Numbered from the stretch's first letter, positions 24,501 through 34,534 are shown. The stretch: DNA of 64,000 bases from Dromaius novaehollandiae (GCF_036370855.1 NC_088105.1:9119619-9183618), one strand, 5' to 3'. A program made the numbers and translations. The notes: a model not told the origin generated them from the letters alone.

Positions 24501-27461
24501 TTCACCTTTTGTGTTCTGTGATAAGTGTTTTTCTCCACTGAAAGGAATTGTTGCATGTTACTGCCGAACTCCTGCTGATTTTGGTGTAGTTTAGAAACTG
24601 AAGTATGTCTGTGGATCTTGTCCCTAATCCTGGCTCGTCCAGATGTTTAGATTCTGCTTAGATTTGTGCTCCCCACAGCTGTTTGTGGAAAGTAAACTGT
24701 AAAGTTTGTGCAGGTAAGTATTCACCTCTGAGCTTCCTGTGCAGGAAAATGGAAATGAATTCCTGTGTGTACCCTGCTCAGCTGCAGTTTACCGTCAGCT
24801 AGAGATGTCTGTTCCTGAGCACCTCACCTTTCGGCCTGGATGTGAATCAGGATGAGGGGATTGGGAGAATTGCAGACTGCTGGTGGTCAAAGGAGGAAGT
24901 CTCCCATTTCTCGCACCCGTCCTCCTTGTCTCTCTTCAGCCTGCCATGAATTCTCACTCAGCAATCAATCCTTGTTTTGCAGGTGTTTCAGAGGAGGAGC
25001 ACCGGTGAGCTGGATTTCTACAAACGCTGGAGGGATTATGTGGAAGGCTTTGGAGATCCAGCTGGTGAATTTTGGCTTGGTAAGGTATCAAGTTGTGAGC
25101 AGTGAAGGGTGAAGAGCTAAAGACTAGCTTTGTAGAAGCATCTGAGTGCTGAAATATCCATTTCCTCTGAGCCTGCTGTCTGGAACTGTCAGCTTTTCTG
25201 CTGTTTGCTAGAAGTGCCAATGAAGTATTTAGGATCTCCAGAGGCCCACTGAAGTCTTTCCACTGACATCTGTGGGCTGTGGAGCAGCCCCAGAGCAAGC
25301 CAGACTTTTCCAAACTGCTGGAAAGGTTTATTTCATGCTTATGGGTTTCTATGAGAGGTGAAATGATTTGCTTTCATGAAAATGTGAAATGCAGCACATT
25401 TATATAAAACTTAATGTACTCTGACACTCTCTGTCTTTCCTGTTCTATTAGCTAACTCTGCTTGCATCAGAGAATCCAGGTTTAAATGGGTCCACATCTT
25501 TGGAGCAAGAGTCTTTTGATGGGCTTAGAAAGTAATGTTCCACTACAGTCTGTCTTGTGCTGGTTTAGGCTCTTTGGTCTTTCTGATACTGCTGTCTCTT
25601 GCCAGGAAATGGGACAGGACAGTATAGACTTGATAAAATGTCGTGACAACATCAAGGAGGGGAAGGAAGGAGGCAGGAAATAGCTCATATAACCAAAATG
25701 GCAGCAAGGTGAGATTCTAGGACTGCAGTGGTGAAGGGGCTTTTCCCTTTTAAGAGTAATTCTTTTTTCTTGTAGGTCTTGACAAACTGCACAATCTCAC
25801 AAGCAGCACCCCCATCCGTTATGAGCTCCGGGTGGATTTGCGGACGTCCAGTGAATCTGCCTATGCTGTCTATGACTTCTTCCAGGTTGCCTCAAGCAGG
25901 GATAGATACAGGCTGTCAGTGGGAAATTACAGAGGCAATGCTGGTGAGAAATGCCTGGTACTTTTGGTGTATCTGCTTTGCATGGAGAAGCAAATGCTGG
26001 GACCCATGTGTGTGTTTTGTCAGTAGCGTGTAGGCTCATTAGGTCAGGTTAGATGGATGTGGTTCTCTCTGAGGCAGCACGTGCCCACGAGCCTGTCTCC
26101 TGCTGGTAGAGGAGAAGGGGTTGCCCTTTCCTGGGGAGGAGAGGAGCTACGCGAGCCAGCAAAGCACTAGCTGAAGAGGCAGATTGAGAAGCGTTTCCAG
26201 GAGGTAGCCCGTGTTAGGGAGCGACTGCTGGGCTTCCCCTGCTGAGAAGAGAGAAGAATCTAGCGAGTTTGCCCAACAAAAGTAGCCATCCTGGTGCTGG
26301 CTTCTGCCACTGGTAAATCCTTACTAGTGTCTCTGCATCCATAGTCTTCCACTTAAGCACTTTATCTCTTACTGCCATACATTTAGATCTTCAGCCTTGG
26401 GGGATTTAGCTCTGGGACATGACCTCTTACAGCAGCCTTTTAGAAATTGTTCTCCAGACCCTTCCTGTGCTGCTGCTTTTCTCCTGACAGGCCTGTTCTG
26501 TTTAGCCTGAAGGGTGTATAGACCCTCCGGCTGAGCAACTGTGGTCTCTGACTTCTGTTCATGCCTTTAACCTCTTCCTTTAGGGGATGCAATGACCTAC
26601 CACCATGGCTGGAAGTTCACAACATGGGACAGAGACAATGACGTGGCTCTCAGCAACTGTGCTCTGACACACCGTGGTGCATGGTGGTACAAGAACTGCC
26701 ACTTGGCCAACCTCAATGGGAAATACGGGGAGAGCAAGCACAGTGAGGTGAGTGGCAAAGCAGTTTGTTCCCTCAGCCTAGGGAAAATACATGGGAGTGG
26801 GGTTGCAGCAGGAGGGGTTGCCCAAGCTATTCTCATTCATTTCATTTGAAAGGAAAATGATCTGTAAGGAAACTCTGAGCCGTTACTCTGCAGTCCTGTA
26901 GATGCTGAGCTCATGGCCTCCTGATTCTTGTGGTGGGTAGAGATACTTGAGGTGGAGCTGCCTTGATTTCAGTGGGGAACAGAAAAGGGCACCTGCCAAG
27001 AGGCACACCAGGACTCAGGCTCACTGCCTCGTGCAGCATATACCTTGGTTTCAGTGCATGCCTTGGTTTGCATCTCATCATACAGGCTTGTTTTGTGCTT
27101 GAAGAGGGCTCCGTTTCAGTTGAGTCCCTAACTGGATGGAGATTTAACTTGTATTAGAAATGTCTGAAAGAGTGATTGTGATTACAGTCAAAATCTGGTA
27201 AACAATAGCATCTGTGTTTACTGGGAGGGTTAAATAGTATTAGGGGGGCAGAGGTAGACTCCTGTCCCCTGATCTGGGTGCTTTAATAAAATAAGTTCCT
27301 TGGTCTCTTCACAGGGAGTTAACTGGGAGCCATGGAAGGGCCATGAGTTCTCCATCCCTTTTACTGAGATGAAGATCCGTCCTCAATCTTTTAGTAATGA
27401 ACCAATCCTGGGGAGGAGGAAGAGGTCTCCAGCAGGAAAGAGGAAGAAGATCAGGGATTAA
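3104..27461 (+). CDS. TNN: Tenascin-W / tenascin-N (complete, 16 coding exons, 1125 aa)
   Basis: Secreted hexameric extracellular-matrix glycoprotein of the tenascin family, which modulates cell adhesion and is associated with bone, smooth muscle and tumour stroma. Joined exons: 3104-3515, 4506-4883, 10282-10545, 11451-11636, 12560-12649, 14232-14495, 17014-17277, 18290-18553, 19180-19443, 21956-22086, 22612-22744, 23594-23745, 24983-25079, 25776-25943, 26584-26747, 27315-27461. All junctions are GT-AG and the frame stays open over 3378 nt. Domains: signal peptide 1-23, coiled coil about 98-137, EGF-like about 138-263, FNIII 264-883 (seven), fibrinogen-related 884-1125. The count of three and a half EGF repeats and a short FNIII set fits tenascin-W and not TNC or TNR. 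The opposite-facing KIAA0040 and TNR downstream support this. FNIII number differs between vertebrates because the central exons duplicate. The ATG at 3104 has C at -3 and G at +4, a moderate context. Confidence 0.95.
3516..4505 (+). other. TNN intron 1
   Basis: GT-AG intron with no exon seen inside. Near its 3' end a 23-nt T run (4419-4441) and a 9-nt C run form an unusually long pyrimidine tract. The AG used is at 4504-4505, about 55 nt further on. Confidence 0.7.
4419..4450 (+). repeat. Homopolymer T23-C9 tract at the intron 1 acceptor
   Basis: 23 T followed by nine C. It probably acts as part of the polypyrimidine tract for the EGF exon, although it lies well upstream of the AG at 4504-4505. 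Length is prone to slippage and sequencing error. Confidence 0.8.
4506..4883 (+). CDS. TNN: TNN exon: EGF-like repeats (one partial plus three full)
   Basis: 378 nt, phase 1 to phase 1, residues about 138-263. A first incomplete cysteine module (ending in GSDC) is followed by three modules with six cysteines each in tenascin EGF spacing, with the repeated signature CSGNG in the second and third full modules. All EGF repeats sit in one exon. EGF repeats of tenascins form a rigid rod between the assembly region and the FNIII arm. Confidence 0.95.
4884..10281 (+). other. TNN intron 2 (5.4 kb), non-coding
   Basis: The largest TNN intron in the window. I see no exon in it. A TATA-like TATAAATA at about 6729 precedes a locally more GC-rich 500 bp, which could be an intronic regulatory element, but nothing more supports this. 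T-rich stretches occur near 7599 and 9188-9220. Confidence 0.6.
10282..10545 (+). CDS. TNN: TNN exon: FNIII domain 1
   Basis: 264 nt, phase 1-1, residues 264-351. Shows the FNIII hallmarks: core Trp in AVSWD on strand B, Tyr-rich strand C ([10 protein letters not shown]), and the [11 protein letters not shown] turn-and-strand F motif. Donor ACAG|GTAGGA. Confidence 0.93.
11451..11636 (+). CDS. TNN: TNN exon: FNIII domain 2, first half
   Basis: 186 nt, phase 1-1. Contains the core Trp ([18 protein letters not shown]). The domain is split by an intron before the G-L-K-P-G-T-E-Y motif. The neighbouring TNR gene has the same 90-nt second half at 61452-61541, which shows that this intron predates the TNN/TNR split. 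Confidence 0.92.
12560..12649 (+). CDS. TNN: TNN exon: FNIII domain 2, second half
   Basis: 90 nt, phase 1-1, acceptor TTTTTGTAG, donor ACTG|GTATGT. Encodes [18 protein letters not shown] and the end of strand G. Completes a 276-nt FNIII domain (residues 352-443). Confidence 0.92.
14232..14495 (+). CDS. TNN: TNN exon: FNIII domain 3 (array unit A)
   Basis: 264 nt, phase 1-1, residues 444-531. First member of a tandem family of closely similar exons (14232, 15925 dead, 17014, 18290, 19180). It shares the shape I/M-D-S-P, Q-V-T-E-D, IDRY and PGTEYVI with the others. The symmetric phase means that loss or gain of the unit keeps the frame. Confidence 0.94.
15925..16181 (+). pseudogene. Degenerate FNIII exon copy in TNN (possible poison exon)
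   Basis: Plainly homologous to the 264-nt FNIII exons but 257 nt long. The conserved core Trp codon is TGA at 15987-15989. A second in-frame TGA follows the AGC-ATC codons. About 7 nt are missing just before the GLKPG-equivalent segment, which shifts the frame. Splice sites look intact: pyrimidine-rich stretch with TAAG before 15925 and CAG|GTAGGA at 16181/16182. It cannot code for an FNIII domain. Either it is a decayed exon no longer spliced, or its inclusion would truncate the transcript. I left it out of the TNN coding sequence. Confidence 0.88.
16540..16940 (+). repeat. Intron block, copy 1 of a tandem duplication
   Basis: About 400 bp of intron before the exon at 17014, closely matching about 18750-19145. 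Shared landmarks include the CAGGCTCAGC start, CCACCTCACACCATATCCAG, ACTTGCTTAAGCATCAGT and GCAAGCTTTTGGACAC. Similarity is high enough to be read by eye over almost the whole length. Confidence 0.9.
17014..17277 (+). CDS. TNN: TNN exon: FNIII domain 4 (array unit B)
   Basis: 264 nt, phase 1-1, residues 532-619. FNIII motifs [13 protein letters not shown] and [16 protein letters not shown]. Acceptor TTCACTTACAG, donor ACAG|GTAAGG. Confidence 0.94.
18290..18553 (+). CDS. TNN: TNN exon: FNIII domain 5 (array unit C)
   Basis: 264 nt, phase 1-1, residues 620-707. Motifs [29 protein letters not shown]. Its upstream intron and the first 22 or so nt of the exon are duplicated at 18631-18729. Confidence 0.94.
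18631..18729 (+). pseudogene. Truncated duplicate of the unit C acceptor and exon start
   Basis: Copies about 18202-18312: the AGGGCC-TTTGAGGGGAAGGA block, the CAGCCTCACTGTG block, the pyrimidine tract with GCTGCAG, then about 22 nt of FNIII exon start (18707-18728). Similarity then stops and the sequence passes into the copy of the intron block from about 16540. This is a duplication breakpoint. The orphan 3' splice site has no matching exon body. Confidence 0.85.
18750..19145 (+). repeat. Intron block, copy 2 of a tandem duplication
   Basis: Copy of about 16540-16940 (intron upstream of FNIII unit B), now upstream of unit D at 19180. Differences are scattered substitutions and small indels, so the duplication is young compared with the gene family but not very recent. 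Confidence 0.9.
19180..19443 (+). CDS. TNN: TNN exon: FNIII domain 6 (array unit D)
   Basis: 264 nt, phase 1-1, residues 708-795. Motifs [13 protein letters not shown] and [16 protein letters not shown]. Acceptor TCTTCCCTAG, donor ACAG|GTAATT. Its 5' intron is a copy of the intron before unit B. Confidence 0.94.
19444..21955 (+). other. TNN intron between FNIII 6 and 7 (2.5 kb)
   Basis: No exon seen. Contains a 25-nt T run at 19900-19924. ORFs at about 20758-20997 and 21663-21962 lack domain features and are ignored. Confidence 0.65.
21956..22086 (+). CDS. TNN: TNN exon: FNIII domain 7, first half
   Basis: 131 nt, phase 1 to phase 0. Encodes [14 protein letters not shown], core Trp in [14 protein letters not shown], and ends at the codon for Lys in GGSNK. 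The last FNIII domain of TNR is split at the same place with identical exon sizes (131 + 133), an old tenascin intron position. Confidence 0.93.
22612..22744 (+). CDS. TNN: TNN exon: FNIII domain 7, second half
   Basis: 133 nt, phase 0 to phase 1. Encodes [11 protein letters not shown], then [20 protein letters not shown] followed by the basic RRSRK. The KGD tripeptide (residues 869-871, about 22699-22707) and basic cluster fall where the F-G loop of an FNIII domain lies, the loop that carries RGD in fibronectin domain 10. Confidence 0.93.
23594..23745 (+). CDS. TNN: TNN exon: fibrinogen-related domain, part 1
   Basis: 152 nt, phase 1-0. Encodes PYPADCSQ (first Cys), [22 protein letters not shown] (second Cys): the fibrinogen-domain N-terminal subdomain. 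Same length as the TNR exon at 52551-52702. Confidence 0.94.
24983..25079 (+). CDS. TNN: TNN exon: fibrinogen-related domain, part 2
   Basis: 97 nt, phase 0-1. Encodes [16 protein letters not shown], then [15 protein letters not shown], the family FG-x-FWLG block. Acceptor TTTTGCAG, donor CTTG|GTAAGG. Same length as TNR exon 50657-50753. Confidence 0.94.
25776..25943 (+). CDS. TNN: TNN exon: fibrinogen-related domain, part 3
   Basis: 168 nt, phase 1-1. Encodes [20 protein letters not shown] and the [20 protein letters not shown] stretch. Two codons longer than the matching TNR exon (162 nt at 49517-49678). Confidence 0.94.
26584..26747 (+). CDS. TNN: TNN exon: fibrinogen-related domain, part 4
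   Basis: 164 nt, phase 1-0. Encodes [16 protein letters not shown] (the D-x-D calcium-loop region and third Cys) and [19 protein letters not shown] (fourth Cys), giving the two disulphides of the globe. Same length as TNR exon 47111-47274. Confidence 0.95.
27315..27461 (+). CDS. TNN: TNN last coding exon: fibrinogen C-terminus and basic tail
   Basis: 147 nt, phase 0, stop TAA 27459-27461. Encodes [20 protein letters not shown] and a strongly basic tail: RRKR-S at residues 1111-1115 and KRKK at 1119-1122. RRKR|S fits a proprotein-convertase site. The cluster could instead bind heparan sulphate. Neither is shown by the sequence alone. Confidence 0.95.
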   Translation, partial: GVNWEPWKGHEFSIPFTEMKIRPQSFSNEPILGRRKRSPAGKRKKIRD

Positions 27462-30400
27462 ACAGACCTTTGTGCAGGACAATGCCCAGAGAGGATGATT
27501 TGGTATTTCTTAACAGAGTTAAGGTTTGGATGGCTTTCTCCAGTACGTTGGAGGCAATCACTGACCAACTTGCACCTGGTGATCTCTGGATCTGCAGCCC
27601 AGCCTGCTTCCAGTCTTTGGACCCCCAGAGACTGGGAGGGGGCTGATGGGGAGCGTTCAGCTTGTAGCTCCCCTGGTTGGCTGAGCTAGACAAGGATCTG
27701 CCTGATTCAGTGTATGCAACTCGCCTTTATGAACTTTTCATAAAATGAGCTTTAACATATTCTGTTGCTTCTCAAAAAACAGCCTAATGACTTCTCTTAA
27801 TTCTGTCCTTCTCTGTCACCATCCACTGAAGCTTCAGGCTTCAAAAAGTTAAGTCTGATCCCACTGAAAAATAAAAATTCCCTAATTTAGGTTGCAGAGC
27901 ACTTTCTTGAGTTGTTAAAAGCAATATTTTTAAGGCTATAGTTTGATGTGGTTTTCTCTCTGCCTTTCTGATTTAAGCTTCCATTTTCAGAAGATGGAAG
28001 GAGACCAGTGAGTTTTAGTCTGTTCAGAAATGGCTTTGGGACACCTCTCTTTGCAGCTTATACAGGGCTGTGGCTGTTAGTTTGCAGCTGCTAAGGCAGG
28101 AGGCTTGAATGCCCCTTCCATTTAAAATCTGATAAACATGTAACAACCTGAGAACTTGAACATTTCTTTTTCGGTTAGTTTTTCATATGAGCTTTTCTTT
28201 TTTATTAAACCTTGCATTTTCCACTTCTGATGAAAAGGCACAGTTACCTGCTTAAGAAAAGAAGGCCTGAGGTCTTTGGTGGTTTAACTCACACCCGCAG
28301 CTGCTCTGAAAAACACCTTATGACAGAGAGGGCTCCTTTAGACCCAACCCCTTTAGTCTTGTAAAAAGCTGTAGTCCCAGATAACGCTCCCTTCGTTGAT
28401 GTGATCTTGGCTTTGACAGGAGGGGTGACTCTAGCTCTGCCTGGATCTGCAGAAAAAAGTGGTGGCATTGAGTCAGGAAGAGATGCAGGCAGAGTGCAGC
28501 TATCATCGTGTCCCCTGTGGAATCGGTGCCTGTGTCTTCTGGGAAGAATTTGCTTTTTGGACTTCAAGGTTACCAAGCCCCTCTGCCTCATTTTCTCTCT
28601 GGATAAACTGGAGATGATGATATACACCTGCTTTGCAAGGAAATGTTGAGAATTAATAAGTAAATGACTGTCAGAGCACCTTACAGCAGTAAGTGCCAAA
28701 TAAGATTTACTATTCATTCTCAACAGGGCCATAACTACTGCTGGGAGGAAATGTCATCATACCTTCTCCCTCTCTTGAACTATGGTTGTCTTTTCCTTTC
28801 CCCTGGCCAGTTGAAGCATAGCTTTCCCTACTTTTCCTCCAAAGAGCTGGGTTCTGGGAAATGTCAGGCTGCTGGTAAGGCTCATTAACCCAGGCTAAGT
28901 CTGTGTTCTTCAACCTCCAGTATTACATCTCTCCAGGTTAAAATCCTGCTCTATATTTTGCTTTTTTTTCTTGTCTGCCAGCCGAAAGAAATGTCTGAGG
29001 AGACATGCAGTGAATTAATGTTCACAGGCACAGGCAAGGCCCAGAACAGGGTGAGTGTAAGGCTATATTCCTTCAAGCTCTGCTCACCATCCAAAACCTG
29101 TCCCTGCATAATGCTTGCTTACGGCCACGTACAGACCATGAAGAGAACTCTCCGATTGTCCTGGTGCCTTCTGCTTTTTCATTAGCCGTGTCATAGCTAG
29201 TGATGCTGAAATGATGCTGCTTGTCATCCAGCCCTAAACTGAGCATCTCAGAATAAATGAGTCTTGCGCACTCTCCCTCAGGCTTTTATTTCAGGCTGTC
29301 TGCAGGTTTAGGTGGGTTCCAGTGCATGGTTTCACATTCAGCTGCTTTCTTCCTTGCAATCATAAAGGTGAGTTTTTGCTTCCTTTCCATGAGAAGAAGT
29401 TTAACTTTTGGACCATGAGCCACAGCAGGCTTGGTTGTTCCCAGCAGCTCTTCCCTGTGCAAATCTCAGAGGCAAAGCATAATCCCCTTCAAAAGCTGAA
29501 TCTTACTAGGGAGTAGGGAATATTCTCTTAAGAGTGCTGGGCTTTGTATTTCGGGTCCCTTTCTGCTAAATAGCAGAGATCTGAGATGGATGTAAAGGAG
29601 ACGTTTTTGATGTTTTATTTGCAATTTCAGAGGAGGGTTTATTTGTCCCTCCTAATTATCAGCCCCTCTTTTTTGCTAGGAAGGGCGGAGTCCGCTCCCG
29701 GAAAACCTGTGCGGGAAGTCAGTATTCCCAAACAGCCACAGGATGGCATCATCTATTCACACTAGTTTAGGACAGACTGTCTTGTATCCAGCTGACCTCC
29801 ATGGAAAGGCCTTTTTGGAGTTAACCAGGGTCTGTAGCATAGACGCTAGGACTTCTCACATAACACAGTTGTTTTGCTCTGCCTTCAGGAACGGGCTGTT
29901 CTGGTTGAAAGGCTGGGGCCGCTTGGGGTAGTCCTGCAAGAATTTCACATCCTCTTGCTGCCCTCATTTTCTTGCTATACCCAGCCCTGTAACAGAAATG
30001 TAAATACAGAACTGCAGTGCGGGTGCCTTAGGGCTGAAATATTCTCAGAGCCTCTGCCTTGTCCTGTGGTCACTTAAATTTTGTAGACAGTGAAGTTTGC
30101 CATGTGCCCTGGGGCCAAGAAGGATCCTCTGCCTTGGCATCACTGAACTGATGCTGGCTGTTTAGTTGCTGGGCCCCACAAACCATGACCTGTCTGCTGT
30201 GTTACATCTGGGACTGAGCACAGCCACTGCTGTTGTTGGGTGCCCAAGGGGTGGACTCTGCGGGGGAGAGGTTGTGGTGCTGTATCCATTGCCCCACTAT
30301 CCCAGCACTTCTCCAGGAGGAGGGAGGAAAAGGCATTCCTCTTCCCAAAGCCGTTGCACTCTGAATGGAGTAACTCAGTGTTTGCTGGGCCGAGGAGAGA

Positions 30401-31474
30401 GGAGAAGACCAAAGTGTCTCGGAGCTTTGGGGACCCACTTGGAAAGTGGCATTGTTACTTCTGGTCCCTGCTCCAGGCTTTGTAGACTAAAGAAATAGAG
30501 GAACAGTCAGTGAAGGTGTGGTAAGTAAGATCCAGCTCTCCCCTCCTGGTGGGGCTTCAGGGGCCTGTGGGGACAAAGGGCTTCTTCATGTACCCCCTTG
30601 GTCCCTGGCCTGCACCAGTTCAGGAGACTTTCACCTTGACCTCAACCCCAACCTACTTCTAGCCTAAGACCCATAAGCTTTCTTCCCTTTCTCCAGCTAG
30701 CCCCTGCCCTCAGTCCTCCTTCCGCTTCCCTCCTTGGCCAGCTCATCCCCTGATGCTTCTCAGCGATCAGCGTTGGAGGGAGGAAAGGGCCAAGCAGAAG
30801 GACAGGGATGACAGCTAACCCCATCCCTTCTGCTGTGGCGGAGCAGATCCGCTATGGCAGGGAGTGCAAGCCCTTTCCTGCCCTCCCTCACCTCCACCAG
30901 CCCACCCACATCTACACTGCTGGGCCTGAAGTCAGAAGACGTTTGGGTTGAAACCCCCACAGGCGGAGGCAGGAGCTGCTGCTGGGCTTCCCATAGTCTG
31001 GCTGTGGATGGAAAAGGAGACAGGTTAAGGTCTCTTCTCCAACCATGCTCCTCATGCAAACAGCTGAGAGAGGCTGGAGGTGGCCATGAAACACTTCTGT
31101 GATCAAAACCAACCGGGATTAACTAGTTGGTGCTGCTGACCCTCAGCCAGGAAAAGGCCCTCTGTGCAGCCTGCCTCCTGCAGAGCAGAAACGCTGCTGC
31201 TCTTCTGCCTGCTACTTTTTTCCCTGGGGGAGGAGAGTTCCACTGTGCTCATTAATAAGGCAAGGCCATTAAACTTGATTAAACTGTCTCTTTAAGAAAA
31301 TGTCTTTGAGCTGTGCAGCTGGCTGCAGGCAGTGACTGCACAGCGTTTCTGCCCACTGAGCTCTCCGAGTGTCTCATCTAGGGCCAGAACGCAGCTACAA
31401 GAAAGATTTCACCATGGAAATAAACACACGAATGAGAACTAGAGAACACAGATCATTTTTTGTAGTTTTAGTTA
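27462..31474. other. TNN 3' UTR and intergenic DNA
   Basis: Follows the TNN stop. The first AATAAA on the + strand is at 27870-27875 and would give a 3' UTR of about 0.4 kb. Further + strand AATAAA copies at 31419-31424 and 31546-31551 could end a longer form. I see no coding gene here. Confidence 0.55.
27870..27875 (+). terminator. TNN: Candidate polyadenylation signal of TNN
   Basis: First AATAAA after the stop codon on the + strand, about 410 nt downstream. No clear GT-rich downstream element follows, so it is only a candidate. Confidence 0.45.
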
Positions 31475-31480
31475 TTTATT
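31475..31480 (-). terminator. KIAA0040: Candidate polyadenylation signal of KIAA0040
   Basis: TTTATT on + is AATAAA on -. It would end a 3' UTR of about 3 kb from the KIAA0040 stop at 34535. On the minus strand a GT-containing stretch follows. Two + strand AATAAA copies lie within 100 bp, so the ends of converging transcripts may overlap here. Confidence 0.4.
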
Positions 31481-34400
31481 CTTTTGTAAAAAAAAAAAGT
31501 TATTGCAAAGAATTTTTTTCCCCTGTTGCATGAACTGTTTAGGAAAATAAAAGGCCGATACTGAAATGCAGCTGGGGGGAGGCAGTGCAGCGGTGCCCGA
31601 GGAGCTGGGACTCGCGCAGTGCTGTTTCTGTACCATGCTTGTCTTGCTTCCTTGTCAGTGCGGGTGCTACAGGGTTCCTGCTGCCCAGCCCACAGGTGAT
31701 GGGCTCTGGTGCACCTCAGGCTGCCGCTGGTCTTCTGTCTCAGCTGATTCAGTCCTTGGTTTAGTCAAAAAAACAAAAAAGGCAGCCCTTAAGCAAATTG
31801 TCTCCCCTGCTTCCTGGGGCACAGAGGCCATGCCGGGCCTCAGCCGCAGCCCAGCGCAGGTCGGGTAGGTGCGGGTTGGGTTGTTTCCTTCCCTGTTCTC
31901 TTGCTGCCCAGTTCAGCTTGCTACAGAGGTGGATTTGGCTCTTGAAATTATGACCTGGGTTTGAATATCATGACACCTAAATTGGCGACGTTTGCTAGGA
32001 GGACATAGATGTTTCCCTGATATTTCTCTGGTTCTCGTAGGAATTGGCTGCCCTCACCTGAAACTGCACTCGCTAAGGCTTTGGGAGGAGGACCCCTTCC
32101 AGGGAGCCGTGCAGGGCACCGCAGCTGCACACCAGGTATGCTGTGCTCCGCCGGTGCTGGCTGCCTCCCCAGCCCTGCTTGCCTGGCAAGCCTCTGGCCT
32201 CCCGTCTCGTTTTCCTCAGCCCTGCTTTTCTCATTCCTCCGGAGAGCAACACCCTTTCTCGGGGGCTTTTGCTGCCTCTGGATTGCAGCAGCAGCACCTG
32301 CGCGGGCGGCTCCCCTGCCCGGGGACGAGGGGGGCGGCTGCTCTGCCCTCCGGGGAGCCGCGGGGGCAGGAGGGCTGCGAAGGGCACCTGGACGCGGGAA
32401 GGAGGAGCGAGTTCTCCAAGATCCTGGCAGGACTGAGGGCTTGGGATGGAGACCGGAGCTACGTTTCCCTCTACGGCTAGGTGTGGCAAATCCTAATGTT
32501 TTCAGTGTTATATGTTGCTTCCTGTTTTGGAGGAGAATGGAGTCACTTTTTTCAATGGTAACAAAGTAGACTGGAAAATAAGGCACATATGGGGTCAATT
32601 TAAAGGCCTGTGCGATGCAGAGTCTGGCCTCAAGGCTGCTACCACCACAGCCAAATGAAGGCCAGACCCTGTGATGTGACGTTGACATCACCGCCCTGTC
32701 AGCCGGACAAAACAGGCTGCACCGGGACCACGTGGCAGGAGCGGCCGCTTCGGAAAGACGGCTCTCCCGCGCTGGCGTGCGCCCGGGCACCGAGGAAGGC
32801 GGCTCCCGGAGGCGGCACTGCCCTCTCCGGGGCTGGAAGCGGCTGTGTCTGGCGGGCTCCTCCGTGCGGGTTTGGCTCCCTGTCCCCCAGATGGCTGGCT
32901 GGCACCTTCGGCCTGCTTCCACAGCTTAGAAAGCGCAAGTAAGCGGGAGGAAAACACCTGGCGTGCAGACGCAGTGCACAGACCAGACGTGATGCAGCTT
33001 CTGGCCACGCTCCTTGCTGGCAGCGGCTGAGCTTGGCGGTGGGGAGAGGGGGCAGAGGAGACCCCTGGCTCCGCGGGTGGTGGGCTAGGCACGTAGGTGC
33101 TGGGGGAGCAGAGCCAAAAGCAGTAGGGGTGAGAGCCGCGGGTGGTGCGGGTAGCTGCTGGGCCGGGCTGAGCTGTCGCACGTTGGAGGAAGATGAGGAT
33201 GGAGAGGGAGCGGGGTGCAGGGTCCAGCTGGGCAGGAGGGACGTGATGTGTACGTGGATGAAGGATGACTGTGGGCGTGAACCTCGCTCCCCCTGCTCCT
33301 ACAGCACGTCCCCGATCCCAGAGCCAGCTGTTTGACAGGAACACCGAAGTGCTCTGCGAAGAGCTGCCCACGTGGCATCGGAGGCAGCGGCACGTGCTCT
33401 CGCGTCTGCGTGCGCGTCCGACGCGGCGCACCAGGGCTGCAAGGAGAGGGCACGGCTGCGCGTGCAGGGGAAGTGGGTCCGCTTTGGATCAGTTCCTAGC
33501 CCCGTGTCACAGGGGCCTTTGGTCCTACCCTTCTTTAGTAGTCATTCAATAAATAACTCAACGCCCGCAGCTAAGCGTTTACGCAGCCTCAGCGTGCGTT
33601 CCCGCTCTTGCAGTAGCATAGAGGCGATGCAGCGTTTGCTGCAGCGTGGTGGGCTATTTAAAGGCAAATCTGTTTAAAACAGTCTTTTGAGGAGGTTTTC
33701 AGTGCTGGTGCAAAGGGGCTGGTCTTGCGGCCTTGTCTCTCCTTTCTGACTCGTCTGGGTGGCAGCGTGTCCTTCTGCTTTGCTGCCTTAAGATGGTATC
33801 TTGAGGTCTCTAAGGTTGGGATAGGTGTTGAGGTGCCTCTGTCTTCAGAAGCTCTTATTGCCTTTGGGTTGGGGGGTGGGAAGACAGCATTACTTTGAGC
33901 TGTGATGTAATTTTGCACTCAGCTTTCTTTGCTTCTCCAAGATGGTCTGGATTTGGATGGAGCTTAGACAGCCAAGCCGTGCCATCTCTGTGGCAGGGCA
34001 CGTGAATGAGGAGTGTGTGCGCTTGCTTTGCACGCGGGTGTCCGTGTTTGTGCAGAGTGTGTGCACGGACAGCTTAGTCATTAAGTGCACGCAGTCCTGT
34101 GCACACTTGCCTGTGCTACAGCAGACGCTTACACACGCGAGTGCAAACGGATAGGCTCACACTGAGGTTGCTGAGTGCCAGCTCAATACGAGCGCGTCGT
34201 GCTTGTGGCGGAAGGTGCATCTCTAGGCGAGGGTACGTATGGCCTGGTGGCAGGTCACTCTCATGTGCTCGGCAGTGCATGTGCGTGTCCTTTTGCATAG
34301 GTTTCTGCCCTTGGGCATGCTGTCGTGGTGGGGGAAAAGAGGCTTGCATAAACGTGTGCCCAGCTGCCTTGCCTTCGACAAGTGCCTTCAACACTGGCTG

Positions 34401-34534
34401 GCTTTTGAGTTCATCCTCTTTTGAAAGTCACTATAAAGGGGGCAGCAGCTATGGCATCTCCTCGCCCCTCATTGTGCGCAGCTGAAAGGACTGGCAGGGT
34501 CTCCGCGGGGAGGGCCTGGTCACCCTCCTGCCTG
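31481..34534 (-). other. KIAA0040: Putative 3' UTR of KIAA0040 within GC-rich DNA
   Basis: Non-coding by my reading. CpG content rises from about 32.1 kb to 33.5 kb, which keeps long frames open on both strands. None has a domain, a signal or a codon pattern I recognise. Assignment as 3' UTR rests only on the candidate signal at 31475 and on the lack of another gene. Confidence 0.35.

Noticed and set aside
31948-32922. 324-codon open frame on the minus strand
   Set aside because: Lies in CpG-rich DNA where stops are rare, has overlapping open frames in other phases, low-complexity Pro/Ala/Arg/Gly stretches, and no domain or homologue I recognise.
34431-34442. TATA-like CTATAAAGGGGG on the + strand
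   Set aside because: Lies in the putative KIAA0040 3' UTR with no + strand gene after it. Such matches are frequent by chance.
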